From Ctenosaura bakeri (Eukaryota; Chordata; Lepidosauria; Squamata; Iguanidae): a stretch of DNA of 64,000 nt. This document shows, piece by piece, positions 25,301 to 37,435 of this stretch; position 1 is the first letter of the stretch, and each line of letters opens with the position of its first letter. The notes beneath the pieces are model-generated. The model worked only from the letters and a program-made list of their open reading frames with translations. It was not told where the DNA came from and made no database searches. Position numbers and translations under genes: made by a program. Location of the stretch: contig CAOLHI010002153.1 of assembly GCA_948474755.1 (NCBI GenBank), forward strand, positions 558,001-622,000, read 5' to 3'.

Positions 25301-28300
25301 ACTTTATCAGAGTGCATGTTACAGGGGAATGTAAACATAATTCTGTCAACCTTGCTTTATTGCTGTACATTGAACATCAGAGTTTGTTTTCAAATGCTAA
25401 TCCTATGCTGATTTACAGTTCTCCTCTTGGAAGCTTCTGCTTGATTATCTTACTAGCTGGAGAAAGGTTATCTCGCAAAAACTTTACTTTGACCTAGCAA
25501 GCTCAGATCTAGGACTGCCTATCTACTAGTCATGAATCTTCAGGAATTCTCATCCATTAATACCTAATTTTGGGGTCTAAAACAAAACCTAATGTTTAGA
25601 CTGTTGATGAGAATGTCTAATTTACTGAACAGCATCAGAGCATTGCATACAGATTACACCAGAAGTGCTGAATTCCTGTGAATTACATTGCTGGTTACAA
25701 GAAAACATATTTGAAAAGTATGGTCTGATTTAGTGCAGTGTCTGTGTATGTCTTCAAGGATTTTTCTGTCATTTGCTCAATCTCTTACAAGCCAAAATTG
25801 ATCTCTGTATGGAGACTTGAAACAACTGCTGTAGTTGATTCATAGGGAAAATTCAGTCTCTAGCTATATACTCAGAACTATCCCATTCTACAGGTTTCTT
25901 GAGGCCACACTGCCATGGGGTGGAAGTGACTGATGTGTTGAACGTTCTATTATATTTTAAAGTATTTTTTATTAAGGTTTTGAACTTCTGAATGTAGAGG
26001 AAAAACAGTCAAGAAGACTGAGCAAGTACAATAATAAAGCAGTACACATTATTATGAAAGAAGTATAAAAAGTGTTTTATTAAGTGCCTTCAAGTTGCCT
26101 CTGAATCATGGCAATCCTATCACAGAGTTTTCTTAGCAAGAGTTATTCAGCGAAAGTTTGCCACTACCTTCCTCTTAGGTGGAATGTGACCTGACCCAAG
26201 GCTTTCTGTGGATTTCTGTGGCTGAATGGGGATTTGAACCCTGGTATTCAGGAATCCTCATTCAACCCTCAAACTGCTATACCATGCTGGCCCTTGAAAA
26301 CAGTCATACGCAGAACATTTGTTACACAGTAGGCTGAAATATTATGAAACTATCACATCCTACCAGACTGTGATGCCAAGCTGAGCAAAAAGTTACTCAA
26401 CTGAATTTCTGTTACACTACAGGCAATGCTCTACAGTACACAGGATTCAGACTGGTCATCTCCTCTGCATCTAGTGAATCAGTATGAGAGTGTCTGAGCA
26501 ACATGATTCCCCTAAATGTAAAACTGGGTGCCACTCATTTCTCATCTCAAATCTCTTCTCGAATCAAAGAGGGAAGAGTGCATAGCCAGAAAAAAAAAGA
26601 GTTGGGTGTATTTCTTAACAACAAAAATAATGTAACCAAAATTATGCTGTGCATTTGAATGAGTGAAATACATTTTTATACCAGGGATGTGCAACTTGTG
26701 TTCCTCCAGATGATGTTGGACAGTATCTCCCTTCCTCCCTCATCATTGATGATGCTGGCTACAGCTGATGGAGTTGCAATCCAGCAGTATCTCAAGGGCC
26801 ACAAGCTGCCATCCCTATTTACATGACAGAGGTAATTTCGAACTGATAGGCAGGGAGATCAGCCTTGTGATAGAGTGCTGTGGAAGTGATTTGAGATGCA
26901 AATGTACTCAGTTCTCAATCTTCTATCTCAGCACAACCTCTGCTGTGACAACTGCCACTCCCATGTAGCCCTGGCCTTAAACCTCATGCGATATGACAAC
27001 AGCACTTCTTGGAACATGGTCAAACTTTGCTTCTTCTCCTTGCTATATGGGAAGTATGTTAGGTGAGTAGAAAGCATGACTACTGTAAATACCATTGTAG
27101 GTGGGGGGAATATAGACTTGGGCTTGGTTCTCCACTAAACCTCTTACTGTGTGTAGTACTTAGCTGAGTACATACCTCTGTGTGTCAAGTTGAAGATGAT
27201 TCAGATGTCAGGATCTGATGATGCTTGCCATATCTCTTCTGAATTGAAGAACATCCTTTCATCCCCGTTATCAACTGCATACTGTTGTGATGGATGTCTA
27301 ACAGACAAATACAAAGGAGCTGGCGGTGGGTGTGATCTGCTAGGAACTTGGGCTGTATGGCAGAAAACAAAAAACCTGGTAGTCCTTTTTCCTGTTGTTG
27401 TTAATGTTGTTATTGTTTTTATTGTTATTATGGCTTTTCCCCAGTTCTGGACTCAGTGGCACATTCTTGTCTAGAGCATAATTCAGTGCTGTTGAAATAA
27501 GGAACTTTCCTGTGCCAGAAAAAAATCTGTATGTATTACGTATATGTATATGTTATGTCCATTAAACAGAGCTGATCTGAAATAGCTTCATCCAAAATGG
27601 TTGTCACCCTAAATACCTGCTGCAAAATGCTTCTCTTTTATGATTTTTCAGTGGCTCACTTAAGTGAGATTACCTACATTTCCAAAATGAGCACTAGTTC
27701 CTTATTTTAAAAAAAGAAACAAAACAACTGTGGTCTTGTTGCCGTCCCTTACGTCTCACTCCACCACCTCTTATTGCACTCCATCTTCAGTGTGTCCTGC
27801 TTGCTCGAAAGATTCTGCCTTTTCTCCCTTGCTGCTCAATATTTATGGAACTGCCTCTTGAGACACTTGAATGTTCCTTAAAACCCACTTCCTTTAACAT
27901 CTGTCTATAAAACCCACATATTCCATGTAGCTTGTGGCTTAGCCCTTCTCATTCCTGTGCCCTAATGTAACTTTTCCTTCCTCACACTTTCCTTCCTCTG
28001 TTTCCTCTCTGTGAACATTTGTCAGTAAACTCCTTGAGGCAGAGACCATGACTCTTTTACTCTGTAAAGCATCATGCACACTGGTGTTGTTATATTAGTA
28101 ATACTATAAGTAGCAGATTGTCTTTTTCTCTGCTGCATCATTCAGCCAGACAAGAGTTCTCAGCATGATGATGTCCGAAGCCAAATGGGAGGAATGTACT
28201 GCTTCCTCCTCTCCTTTGTGTGGTGTGCAGTGATATGGACAGTGCAGTGGTTTCTCACTCCAAGCCACAGACAGGTGATGAAATAGGGGCACATGTGTGA

Positions 28301-28428
28301 GAGACTGTTCCCTCATTTTCCTCCCTTCGTTCTCTTACAGCATAGGAGGCTTCATGAAGACTTGGCTTCCATTCATCCTTTTTTTGGGGATTATCCTAAT
28401 AGTCAGCCTGACTCTTCACATGCGATGA
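15855..28428 (+). CDS. TMEM222: TMEM222, RTE1/DUF778-family membrane protein (complete, six coding exons)
   Basis: Joining 15855-16012, 20589-20673, 21722-21753, 23921-24017, 26932-27062 and 28341-28428 gives 591 nt, or 196 codons plus TGA. Every junction is GT-AG and the frame holds throughout. The product follows vertebrate TMEM222, which is slightly longer in human (about 208 residues): an acidic, Gly-rich N-terminus, a conserved FPYCVVWTPIPVLT block (residues 40-53) entering the first hydrophobic stretch, the NAWDTAVHDASEEYKHRM block ending near residue 124, then a Cys/His cluster CCDNCH, and a C-terminal membrane segment around residues 173-194. The family (RTE1/DUF778) includes plant RTE1. 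TMEM222 is a small multi-pass membrane protein whose biochemical role is not settled; human biallelic variants cause a neurodevelopmental disorder. The start ATG at 15855 has G at +4 and lies in a CpG-rich island. I see no frameshift or premature stop. Confidence 0.97.
16326..16488. mobile_element. Palindromic MITE copy 3, in TMEM222 intron 1
   Basis: Termini GGCCATTTCC and AAATGGC. The arms are more diverged than in most copies (GCTTTTATTCC against GGAATAATTGC), suggesting greater age. It lies about 310 bp after the exon 1 donor. Confidence 0.9.
16801..17040 (-). mobile_element. tRNA-derived SINE, nearly full length, in TMEM222 intron 1
   Basis: TTGTGTGCCTTCAAGGAGC (tail side) through GTCACCCAGTGGGTTCCCAT to CAAACTACTACACCATGCTG (head side), minus strand. 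Confidence 0.88.
18118..18325 (+). mobile_element. 5S-rRNA-derived SINE, in TMEM222 intron 1
   Basis: The head CAGATCTCATCTGATCTTGG, AAGCTAAGGAGGGTCAG and GGTTAGAACTTGGATGGG align with the internal promoter half of 5S rRNA. The tail (CTGAATATTGCCTAAGAAAA and CATTAGTCAACAGGC) is SINE-specific, so this is not a 5S gene. It matches the published 5S-Sauria SINE layout as I recall it. Confidence 0.85.
18829..19030 (+). mobile_element. tRNA-derived SINE, second family
   Basis: ATAGCTTAATGGGAGAAC (A-box) and AGGTTCAGTCCCTGACA (B-box), then GAAAAGACTCCTGTCC and GAGAGCTGCTGCCAGTCAG, a conserved body seen in many reptile SINEs. Confidence 0.75.
19300..19420. repeat. Dispersed palindrome-like repeat (CATCCAGAT type)
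   Basis: TCCTCCTGATGTCAATGAATT and GATGGGAGTCCAGCAACATC form the two sides of a decayed inverted repeat. Related pieces occur at about 8062-8255, 21405-21515, 26695-26812, 51620-51715, 53459-53570 and 60166-60262. It is common in squamate DNA; I do not know its class. Confidence 0.5.
20589..20673 (+). CDS. TMEM222: TMEM222 coding exon 2
   Basis: A pyrimidine-rich tract and CTACAG acceptor precede A-TGG-CTC. The exon codes WLFPIIGHMGICTSAGVIRD and ends PYYVS. The donor is TCT|GTAAGT (phase 0). It completes the first hydrophobic segment of the protein. Confidence 0.96.
21722..21753 (+). CDS. TMEM222: TMEM222 coding exon 3 (32-nt microexon)
   Basis: A short 32-nt exon coding EDNAMFGK-like residues (read here as EDNMAFGKPV) between a TCTAG acceptor and the donor AA|GTAAGT (phase 2). 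Matching residues are present in other vertebrate TMEM222 proteins, so this is a genuine small exon and not a gap artefact. Confidence 0.94.
21783..21832. repeat. AT-rich simple repeat in TMEM222 intron 3
   Basis: TTAATTTAATTTAATTAATT and similar, 30 bp after the exon 3 donor. Confidence 0.85.
23530..23731. mobile_element. Palindromic MITE copy 4, long form, in TMEM222 intron 3
   Basis: A 202-bp copy with a non-palindromic centre containing GCCAGAGAGCTCTTTGGCC. The same centre, in reverse orientation, occurs in the 202-bp copy at 50349-50550, so these two define a longer subtype. It lies 190 bp before the exon 4 acceptor. Confidence 0.92.
23921..24017 (+). CDS. TMEM222: TMEM222 coding exon 4
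   Basis: TCTTTTTCAG acceptor, then A-TAC-TGG. It codes YWKLDPSKVYTCGPNAWDTA and continues through HDASEEYKHRM, the most conserved part of the family. The donor is ATG|GTGAGG (phase 0). Confidence 0.96.
24483..24690. repeat. Short tandem repeat array, unit about 80 bp
   Basis: The units begin CCTTGGCCACGAGAGGCAC, CCTTGGCCAAGGGAGGCAT and CTTCAGCCAAGAGAGGCAC, each followed by TTTTGTGTG- or TTTGTGTG-type sequence and CTCTCTTGGCTGAG. About two and a half diverged units, in intron 4 of TMEM222. Confidence 0.65.
26075..26295 (-). mobile_element. tRNA-derived SINE in TMEM222 intron 4
   Basis: AAGTGCCTTCAAGTTGCCTC, GGGGATTTGAACCCTGGTAT (B-box complement) and CAAACTGCTATACCATGCTG mark a full-length minus-strand copy. 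Confidence 0.88.
26932..27062 (+). CDS. TMEM222: TMEM222 coding exon 5
   Basis: CTATCTCAG acceptor. The exon opens with the Cys/His cluster HNLCCDNCHSHVALALNLMR and continues through NSTSWNMVKLCFFSLLYGKY. NST is a potential N-glycosylation sequon. The donor is AG|GTGAGT (phase 2). Confidence 0.96.
27725..28105 (+). mobile_element. Ancient L2-like LINE fragment in TMEM222 intron 5
   Basis: AAACTCCTTGAGGCAGAGACC and the following ATGACTCTTTTACTCTGTAA resemble the 3' end shared by L2 and MIR elements of amniotes. The body upstream is pyrimidine-rich and decayed. Confidence 0.55.
28341..28428 (+). CDS. TMEM222: TMEM222 coding exon 6 and stop
   Basis: TTCTCTTACAG acceptor, then C-ATA-GGA. It codes GGFMKTWLPFILFLGIILIV and ends SLTLHMR, TGA at 28426-28428. 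This is the C-terminal membrane span followed by a very short, basic-ended tail. Confidence 0.96.
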
Positions 28429-31400
28429 TGGATGACACCAGCCTTTCCATCCCCTTTTAAAGTCAAGTGTCAAAAAGGATGGCTTTTCAGTGCAGAAGAG
28501 TGTGAAGCTGTATGGCCTGGAAGCCCTTGTGAAAGAAGTCTACCTGTCCTTCCTAATAATCATTATCCTATGGGACTTTTTCTTTCTTCATGTTCCTTGC
28601 CTTTGAATGTCCAAGAGAGAGGAGGGGGAAACTCCTGCACTTTGCTTTTGCCAAAACTCCCTTATGACTGAAGAGTCCCATGTGGAAATACACTACAATG
28701 ATTTGGGGTTTTCCAGACACACAAGGGCTTTGTTCTCCTGTGGTAGTTGCCAGGGTTGGTTGTAAGGGTCCCTAATCTCTCAGGGAGAGGTTCTTGATGG
28801 CAGTTAATTAGACATGACTGTCCATGGTCACTTTGCATTGTGGGTGGATGGGTGGGAGGGTTGGGTTAAAGACCATGTTGCATTTGCTTGCACTTTTTCT
28901 AGGAAACGGGATTTGCAACATTCTTGGGTGTAGCACTTTTCCTAAACTTGGGTACCTCAGTACCAGTAGCCTCCAAATTAATGAATGACCTCATTGTACT
29001 TGCAGAATGGGTATTGTGCCCAAGATGGAATAATTTTGTTGTTACTTTTTCAAATAATACTTTAGCAACGTACTGGGATCATACTGTTGCACTGTTTTGT
29101 TCATTGCATAGATTTTTTTTTTTTAATTCTTTGGAATCTTTCTTCTAAAATCAGCTAAGTTTTCTTAAACTCCCTCCAGCTGAAAGCTGTTATTGGTCCA
29201 GTATTTGTGACTGCTGCTGTTGAGCTGTTCTCAGCTCATCTTTTGTTGAGTTCTGTGAAGACAACTATGCCCCCTTTATAAGTACTCTTAATTCCCCAAA
29301 TCTTCCTGTGTAAAGGAGAGAGAGAGACCAGCTAATTGAGCTATTTGGTTTTTGCAATACAGCGATGTCCTACACTGTGCCTTGGAAGACTCTAGAAGCA
29401 ACATATGATTTCTCCCATGAAAATAACTGATGCTAGAATCTTTCCTACCAGTAGGAAGTCTGCTTTTATGGAAACAGATAATTGTTTCTAGGTTCACATT
29501 CTTCCATTCTTCTGAGTAATTTAGAAGCAGTAAGGTAATTGTGTTTCTTCACTAGTTGTCCTCTGTCTTCCACTTCTAATTGTGGCCTGTGGTTTTTACC
29601 ACGATGTGATCCAAAGGGAGGGCTGTCTTGTTCCCTTCTTATTAACAGAAAAGGCCACATTTAGGCTGTTCTGTCCGTGTCTCACTTCCACTGTCTTTCT
29701 CATGCTAATCTTTATCCTTTTCCAGTCCTCTTTAACATACACACTAGTGCACTAAGTGCTTTGTGCTGTGCTAAGGAGAAGCGATGTCTACACCCCATAC
29801 TTGTAATGAAGCAGGTACTCTTGGTGTCTTTGCCACATTCAGCCGTTTGGAGCTGTAGGGAGCTGATCAATAAGCTCTAGGCTGATTAGAAGTCAAAGGT
29901 CTTACATCAAAGTGAGTGGCCTGTGGTGTGTCATTAAGCTATCCCCAGGCTGCCTCCCTTATCTCCCCCCCCCAGCAGGGATTCTGGTTCTTATAGAAAT
30001 AATAGATGGAGGTCAGTGAACTGTGAAAATCCCCCCTCCTTTTCTTTTCTCCTTTTCTCTTCTTTTACAGTGACTTGCCAAAAAGATCTCAAGGATGCCC
30101 AAACAATTCTCAAAGCTGGTAATCAAAGCCAGTTTCCTTTTTGTGGTAGTAATAGTTTCAACTTGTGTTTCAGTCAATTAAAATGTGCCTTCCTGACATA
30201 ATGCAACTGTATAAGCGTTCCCAAATTTTAAGGCTGGCAGTAGTAGCAGGAGGAGCAAAGATGTTAGAAATGCCATTTCTTCCTTATCCCCTTGTGTGTT
30301 TAAATATGTGTTTTAGATTCCATGTGGAACATACTGCTTAGCAATAAATAGACAAGGTCAAACAGCAATGTGGGGGAACTAATTAAATATACCGACTAGT
30401 GCAGTGCTCAAACCTACTCAAAGGTCAAGGTTGCAGGTGTAGGGAAAGCTTAGGTTGCCTTGCTTTTACTGGAATTTGAATCTGGCTCCAAAGATTTTGC
30501 AAGTTGTCACTCGAGACTGGCAGCAGTGAGTGTTAAGACTCTGGTTGGAAACAGCAGTCTTCTTTTTCTGCCATACACAAGTTACTGGACTTCTTTGGTA
30601 AATTCCTAAGTGCTGTTGGTTGACTGACTTCAGCCCTTGTGACAAAGTCATTGAACAACTCCTTCATTGGGCACCAACTTGAGCTCTGCCTGTAATTACT
30701 TGGCACTGTGGTGAGGTGGTATAAATTCTAAAAGTGAGTTGGCATGGCCATAGTCACAGGGCATGTAGTGGAGGAATTGCACCTGTGGCATATTTACTAG
30801 CCAGAATCCAAAGGTATCTAATTCATATTCCTGCCTGATGAACTACCTTTCTTTCTCAACATGCTCCCAGTAACCACCTATTCTTCAAACAGTGATGCTG
30901 TACCTGAATGCCACCTCTTCCAGGCTGTCGTGTGAGCCCCCAGATTCCTGGTTGGAAAGCACTCCATGCAGGGGGATTTTAAAAACTTGAGAGTTGATTG
31001 TAGTGTGCAGTGCAATGGATTTCTGGTGCATGCCTGTGCTTGCATGCAACCATTGTCTGCAGCTTCTTGACAAAAATGTGCTGCTTGTGTGGATACAGTG
31101 AGAAACAGGTATGTAATGTGTACACAGATTTCACATTAATATCATCATCTTCGGAGTAGGAATTTGAGTTCAAAATACTTTTCAGAGAAGTGGTCATTGA
31201 TCTACCTTACCTGTGACACTGTTAGGATGTTTTTTTTAACATTTAGGCTTCTTCTCCATTATCTTTTTGTTAAGACCTTTGTGTTTTCTACTGTGGAGCT
31301 GCACTGTGTTCCCACTTTGGGTTTCTTCTCCCCCTCTACTGGTGATTAGCTAGGTGGGCCTCTATCCTTTGAGTAAGTTCTCAGAGGGGTGCTGGATTCC

Positions 31401-31480
31401 TTTGTACATACTGAACTCTGCCGCTCTAATTTCATAATCCTGATGATGGTGAAAAATAAATGCATTTCTGTGAATGTCTC
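28429..31480 (+). other. TMEM222: Probable TMEM222 3'UTR
   Basis: About 3 kb of sequence with few recognisable transposons follows the stop codon. An AATAAA at 31455-31460, followed by a GT-rich stretch (gatctgtctgtcg), is a plausible distal polyadenylation site. Another AATAAA at 30343-30348 could serve a shorter form. The low repeat content compared with flanking DNA fits a transcribed region. The end point is inferred from motifs only. Confidence 0.45.
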
Positions 31481-31499
31481 CAAGCAGCTGTGGCATCAT

Positions 31500-34400
31500 T
31501 GATCTGTCTGTCGCTTTTCTTTCTTCCCTTCAGCTGTCAGGAAGGAGAAGGGTTTGTATTCACAGCCTAGAAAGCTCTGTGAATGTGATCTAATATGGGA
31601 TAAGCAGACTTTAGGCTTGCAGACTCTACTTTATTTGCAGACACTGCATACCAGTGGTTCTTTATGTACAGGTTTCTTCCACTTGGAACCAGAGCACTGC
31701 CAGAAAACAAAATTGGTTGAAAAGCAGAACTCATGTACTGTACTATAGGGAGCATGAGAAACTGGTGAAGGCTCACTTAGGACTGACTACTTATGAGTTG
31801 CTTGCAAAGTCTCAACTGACTTGGCGCCTTCCCCCCCCCAGCTCACTTTGTGAGTAGTGCACGCGCACGAGCAGTCCCAAGCAAGCCCCCACAGGCAAGA
31901 AGGATTGATGAAAGAGCAGAGCCCTGTTGAATTAAGGGAACTTGTTCTTAATTTGGAAGCATCAAAAGAGCAAGTCATCAGATAACAGAACATTGAAAGG
32001 CAGGGACTTCTTGTACTGCCACAAATATGTTCAAGTGGCTGCATGCCTATGTACCCAGCAAATTTTAAAAGACAGACCTATATGTGTGTGGTGGAGTTCC
32101 TGGATTGAATTCAGTGTAAAGATCATTACAGGATTACTGTCAAGCATGAGAATGCTGGCATCTTTTTAGTACCTTTGGCATTATCATCCAGATATGAGTT
32201 GTGGGAGGGTAGGATAGATATGTTGTACGCATATACAAAAACATATTTAACAGGAAAATAAAGCAGCTGTAATGAAAATCCAAGCACTTATTTCATTGCA
32301 GAACATTTATTAAAAGTTCTGTGAGATCAAATACTGCATCCAAATCGTTGTAATCCATGAACTTAAATTTCTGTCCCAGCTGGGTTGGAGTGACAACTGC
32401 TTGCTGAGTAACCTATTTAATTGGATTGAAACCACACCCCTGAAAGACTGATTTAGGCTTATCACCCTTCAGCAGCAAAGTCCTGTGTAATTTTCAAAAA
32501 GATAGCTGTGTGGGTCTGTTTCAGTATGAGAAGGAAACAAGGGAGGGTATCAGGATGTGATGCAGCAGTGCCTTTGAGACTGATTTATTTCAGCTCAAGC
32601 TTATGCTTCAAATAATGAGAGGAATATCTTGTGGCACCTTAAACTCTTAACAAGTTGTATTTGGCATAACATTCAAATTTCTACAAAATTGTCTAAAATA
32701 CACACAGACACAGCACACACGTGCTGGCAGAACTGCACTTGGAATAATGTGCGTAGGAAAGTGTTGCCAGATGCACTTTTTATAATTGTCTGTAAAGGGT
32801 AGATGCTACATAAGAGAATTCTCCATTAGTTAAATCATGGATTTGGCAACATTTGTTTTCTAAGATATTGATAGCAAACAGGTAACACTAATGGAAACAA
32901 TAAATCCAAGGGCCCAGCCTTCCTCGTAGGCAGCTTAAACCATAAGGCTACCAAAGCTATTGTTTGCAATTCTGTCCTTGTGATCCACCAAAGAGTCCAT
33001 ATTGATGTTGTCGTGTGCTTTCAAGTCATTTCTGACTCATGGTGACCCTAGGGTGAAGCTGTCTTGGGGTTTTCTGGGGCTGAGAGTTTGTGATATGCCC
33101 AAGGTCACCCATCAGGTTTTCCTGACCAAGCAGAGAATCGAACCCTCGTATCGAGGGTCGTAGGCCAATGCACTACACCACACTGGCTCTCTGTACCCTG
33201 AAGAACAAAGGCTTTGGGAACCATTGCTTTCATGCCCTCTTTGGAACCTTCCCAGAGTTATCTTCTGGACACAGAATGTTGTATCCAGAATTTTAGGTGG
33301 CAAAACCTGGTTTCATGCAAAGAGTTTCATGGCTATGCCAAGATTAGAAGGCAGATTTCAGTGCTACTTTGTACTCAGTTAAGACTGTAAAGGCTTTTAA
33401 AGTGGGTGGGGGTAGCATGGGATCCATTAATTATATACAGGCCCACCCTGGAAATTTTTGTCCCCCCCCCCCCCTCAGCTGAACATGCTGCTGCAGCAGT
33501 GGGAAAAAGTCACTTGTAGGAGAATGGCACACATCCTATTTGCAAGTAGAATCACACCCTTGGAAGGATTCCACTTGTAAACAAAATATACAGGGAGTGC
33601 ATGATTTCATGAAAGGGAAAGCATCTTTAATTAATGCCACCACTGCAGCACTCAGTCTGGCCATGCCCCTGCAGGTGGGGAATAACCACAAGTCTGGCAG
33701 ATGTGTGGGGATGCCCATGCAGTCACTAACCTCTGCTTTTCCCCCAGGCCTGTTCTAACACTGGAAAACATTCCATTAGCCAAGTTATTGACAAGAATTT
33801 TTCCAGGCAACTGTCAGTAGCATTCTCTTTGTGTCAGTGTGGCCTACATGATCTTGTTTCTGAGATTTCCACTTCATCCAGGTTCTGAAAATCTGACACT
33901 CACAGCTTTCCATCCTGCTCCATATGAGGAATGAGTTCAGCCTTTGGAGCTGGAAGTCAGGAAAAGAAGAAAGGAGATAAAAAACAGGACTAAGCCCACA
34001 GAAGTACAAACTGCTCATCTGCATTTTAAGCACATTTAAAGTCACTTCAGTGGGACATATTAAGCAAAGTCACATCACAGAGAATGTTGCTGAAGAGTTA
34101 GTAGCTGTTTCAAAGGGCGTTATTGAACTAGATTTTTCACTAGTTAGCTATTACATAGAGGATTGCCTAGATTCCAATAACCGCATTTGTAAGTTGAGTG
34201 TTGTGACAGGTCCTTATTTTTCACTAGACTGGTTTTGCAGGTCCAACTTATTACGGTGCCCTGAAACTAACATTTAGCCCTAACTCCACCCTTCAAACAC
34301 AACCTTCTTGTAAAAGGGCTAGGGTCTTGCGTGTTCCCTCAGAACCAATTAGTTTATGTAAGGTAGCCTTTTTTTTTTTTTGCTACCAAGGAATTTAGAT

Positions 34401-34658
34401 AATGCAGGCCGACACATAGTTATAAAACAAACTGTGTTCTTTATTGTAGCTACATTGGAAATAAAGTATTTTGTCAAAGCTCACGTAAAATGCAGTGCTG
34501 TTACATTAACTAATTTAAACTTCTGATGGTCTCTGTTGATAACTCCCAGCCTTAAACTCCAGTTCTTTGTGTATTTTTTCTCAGCTGTTTAAACACCACC
34601 CAGCCACCTTCTCTGGCCAAGATTTCACTGAAGGCTCTTTTATAACTTTTTACAACGG
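31500..34658. other. Intergenic stretch with little recognised
   Basis: Apart from the SINE at 33004-33193 and a poly-C run near 33463-33474 I see no gene, RNA or clear transposon here. Open frames are short and unrelated to known families. Confidence 0.5.
33004..33193 (-). mobile_element. tRNA-derived SINE
   Basis: GTGTGCTTTCAAGTCATTTC, GGCTGAGAGTTTGTGATATG, and the head ATGCACTACACCACACTGGC, minus strand. Confidence 0.85.
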
Positions 34659-34662
34659 ACTC

Positions 34663-35571
34663 TGTTACCCTGATTTCTGGGGTCCCGGGAGGGACACCCC
34701 AATGTGCTCACAATGGGGAAGGGAATTAGCAGAGCACAAGCTAGCAATACGAGAGGCAGGGCAACCTAGCGAGATCTTGAACCCAATGTCTGCGGGGTCA
34801 GGCCGAGTCAAGGAGCAAACAGAAGTAAATAATAATAGTTGTTTTTATTGATGTACAGCACAGTCAAACACGTGTATGCAAACACACTCACACAAAGAAC
34901 TATTGAAATAAAGGTAGGAGTTGGATAGAGGATTTTTAAGAGGAGTTTTTGTGTGGGAAATACTACCCCTGTCCTGAAGCCCGGGTAGTCTGAAGAGAAA
35001 GTCCGTTGGAGGTTCTCAGCACGAGGAGCTGAGGGGAAGGCTCACCAAATGAAGTGACAGCAAGGCGGGATGGAAGCCAAGAGCGATCTGAAGAGATGCT
35101 CAAAATCAGGGGATTTTATAGGGAAAATGTGCCCGTAGGCTAGTCCGTTCCTGGGGAATACAATAGGTTTCGGGCTGGAGACAAAGCCTCCAAAAGGTCA
35201 ATATTTTGCATGATTGAGTTATGACAGAGTTGTCAATAGAGTAGCCAGTAGGCAAACGCGGAGTGCTTGACAGTTGAGTATTTGGCTCGTCAAGCTGCCT
35301 GCTCAGGGCAGGGAGTCTTTTGTAAACAACGTGCATACATAATATGATTTTAAAAGGGTACTTGCCTTGAGGTTTCGTAAAGCAGCAGTCTGGCTATTAC
35401 TGGCCTGCCTGGATCGGTTTGGAACGGTTCAGCTATTTTTGGCCGTGCCTGTGTGCGTGCTTGTCCAGGGGCCTCGCAAGCACATGGAGAGGAATGGGTA
35501 AAGAAGGCCATATTATTGATATCAAGTGATATCTAATATCCCCCAAGTCCGGGCTAGAAACTACAGTAACA
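34663..35571 (-). mobile_element. Solo LTR A (ERV/LTR retrotransposon), minus strand
   Basis: The 909-bp element begins TGTTACCC and ends GTAACA. ACTC is present at 34659-34662 and again at 35572-35575, a 4-bp target duplication. TTTATT at 34844-34849 is a polyadenylation signal on the minus strand. No gag, pol or env frames are present, so recombination has left one LTR. It shares end and internal segments with the LTRs at 42191, 44851, 51893 and 53584. Confidence 0.9.
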
Positions 35572-36429
35572 ACTCTCTGCCTCATATATAATATATAATT
35601 ATATTGTTTATATTATTTATTATCAGATATATCATCCATAATGATAGCCCCTCTCACACATACCACTGTGCTGGGTTTCACTCTGAGGGTACCACTCTTG
35701 TCATCTTGCATTCCAAATAGCTGAACCCCAAATCAACTTTTTCACAAGTGTATATAATTTGTTGATTTATGGGTTAATTTCTATAAGCTTATGTATAGGT
35801 AATAGTCATATCAAAAGATCTAAAATATTTTCAACTGCTTCTAAGCATTACTGGTACCATAGAAGAGTGTATTTGTCTGTAATTACTGGAACTGCCCTTT
35901 GTTAAAGCAATATTGAATCATGGTTGTAACTACTATTAAGATAACTAGAGGCTTAAATTTGAAACTGACCTCACTTGCTATATTGTTGGGTAATATTTCA
36001 GACCTGATCCCAAAACTTATAAAACAATGGTACCCTACATATTAACTGCTGCATGTATACTATTAGTGAAAGTGTGACAATCAATATACATCCATACAGT
36101 ATATCAATGGATGAAAAATATGGGATGGAGCTTAACAGATTGGGGAGTTGGGCCAAAACTAACAAAATTAATTTCAGCAGGCTCAAAGGTAATGTCTTCA
36201 TTTAGGCAAGAAAAATGCACAAATATAGGATAGGTGACATCTTGCTTGACAGAGATGCAAATATAACTTAGTAGACCATGAGTTAAACAGAAATCAACAG
36301 TGTGATGAGTGGCCTAAAAAGCCAGTGCAATTCTAGACTGCATCAATAAGAGTAAAATGTGTTGCTGAAAGGAAGTAATAATAAGGGAAGTTATAGTGCC
36401 ATTCTATTTTGCTTTAGTTGACAAAAAGG

Positions 36430-36900
36430 TAAGTTTGATTGACCATTAGAAGAAGCTTCTTGACAGTAAGAGTGGTTTGACAGTGGAACCAATTACCTAG
36501 AGAGGAGGTGGGGTCATTTTGGACATCTTCAAGAAGAGCTTGGACAGCTACCTGCCAGGCGCTGTAGATTTCCTGCATTGAGTGTGGGGCTGGACTCGAT
36601 GACCTACAGGCCCCCTTCCAACTCTATGGTCTTCTATAACTTCACCTGGAATACTGTGTCCATTTCTAGGCACCACAGTTCAAGAGAGATATTGATGAGT
36701 TATAAAGTATTCAAAGCAAGGTGACCAAGATGGTCAAAGATCTGACAACCAAACTGTATGAGCAATGATTTAGAGATTCTCTGTGGGAGAAGAAAGTTTG
36801 GATTCCTCTCATTAGTTACTGGAATAGACAGATTTACCAGTTTGGTCCCCTTAACTATTTTGAGTATGAGTTTATTACATCTGGACACTTAACGGTTTGC
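36430..36900 (+). mobile_element. CR1 LINE fragments, old
   Basis: Contains GGGCTGGACTCGATGACC and CTTCCAACTCTATG, followed by a second CR1 piece (GAATACTGTGTCCATTTCTA). Both are decayed, and their order suggests two insertions or a rearranged copy. Confidence 0.75.
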
Positions 36901-36994
36901 AATTTAATAAATGCTTATATTATTTTATATAATAATGCATATTTTTCTTTGTGTTTGCTTGCTATTAATCTCAGTTTCTTTAAAAAAATAAAAC

Positions 36995-37049
36995 TGAATG
37001 AATGAATGAATGAATGAATGAATGAATGAATGAATGAATGAATGAATGA
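36995..37049. repeat. (GAAT)n microsatellite
   Basis: About 13 uninterrupted copies of GAAT. Confidence 0.97.
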
Positions 37050-37140
37050 CAGTGGCTGAGTCAAATGTAGATAACTAGAAAACTCACTGAAAACAAGTTC
37101 CTTACGTAGAGAAGACATATTCCCAAAATTTTACATCATG

Positions 37141-37435
37141 ATTTTAGATCACATTTGTGAAACGGTCTTCCTTTGGACTTCTGACTGAAGGAGGATTTCA
37201 CTTGCTTTTTTGTAAAGAGTTGAAGACCTTCCTCTTTAATTCACCATCTTAAGCCATTACCTTGTGTTTAAGGTGCTGAGATGGGTAGTGACTGGTAGGG
37301 TGTTGAGGATTTCATTCCATGTGTTGTTGTGGAGTCCTGTTTTATTGTCTTTGTCCCTGACCTTTGGTGCAAAGGGCATTATAAATAAACGTTGTTGTTG
37401 TTATTACCACCACTACCACCACGATCATTATCATC
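37141..37435 (+). mobile_element. L2-like LINE 3' end
   Basis: Contains GTTGAAGACCTTCCTCTTTA and ends AAGGGCATTATAAATAAACG with a GTTGTTGTT tail and a further simple repeat, as in squamate L2-type 3' ends. Its tail abuts the KRAB exon fragment. Confidence 0.55.
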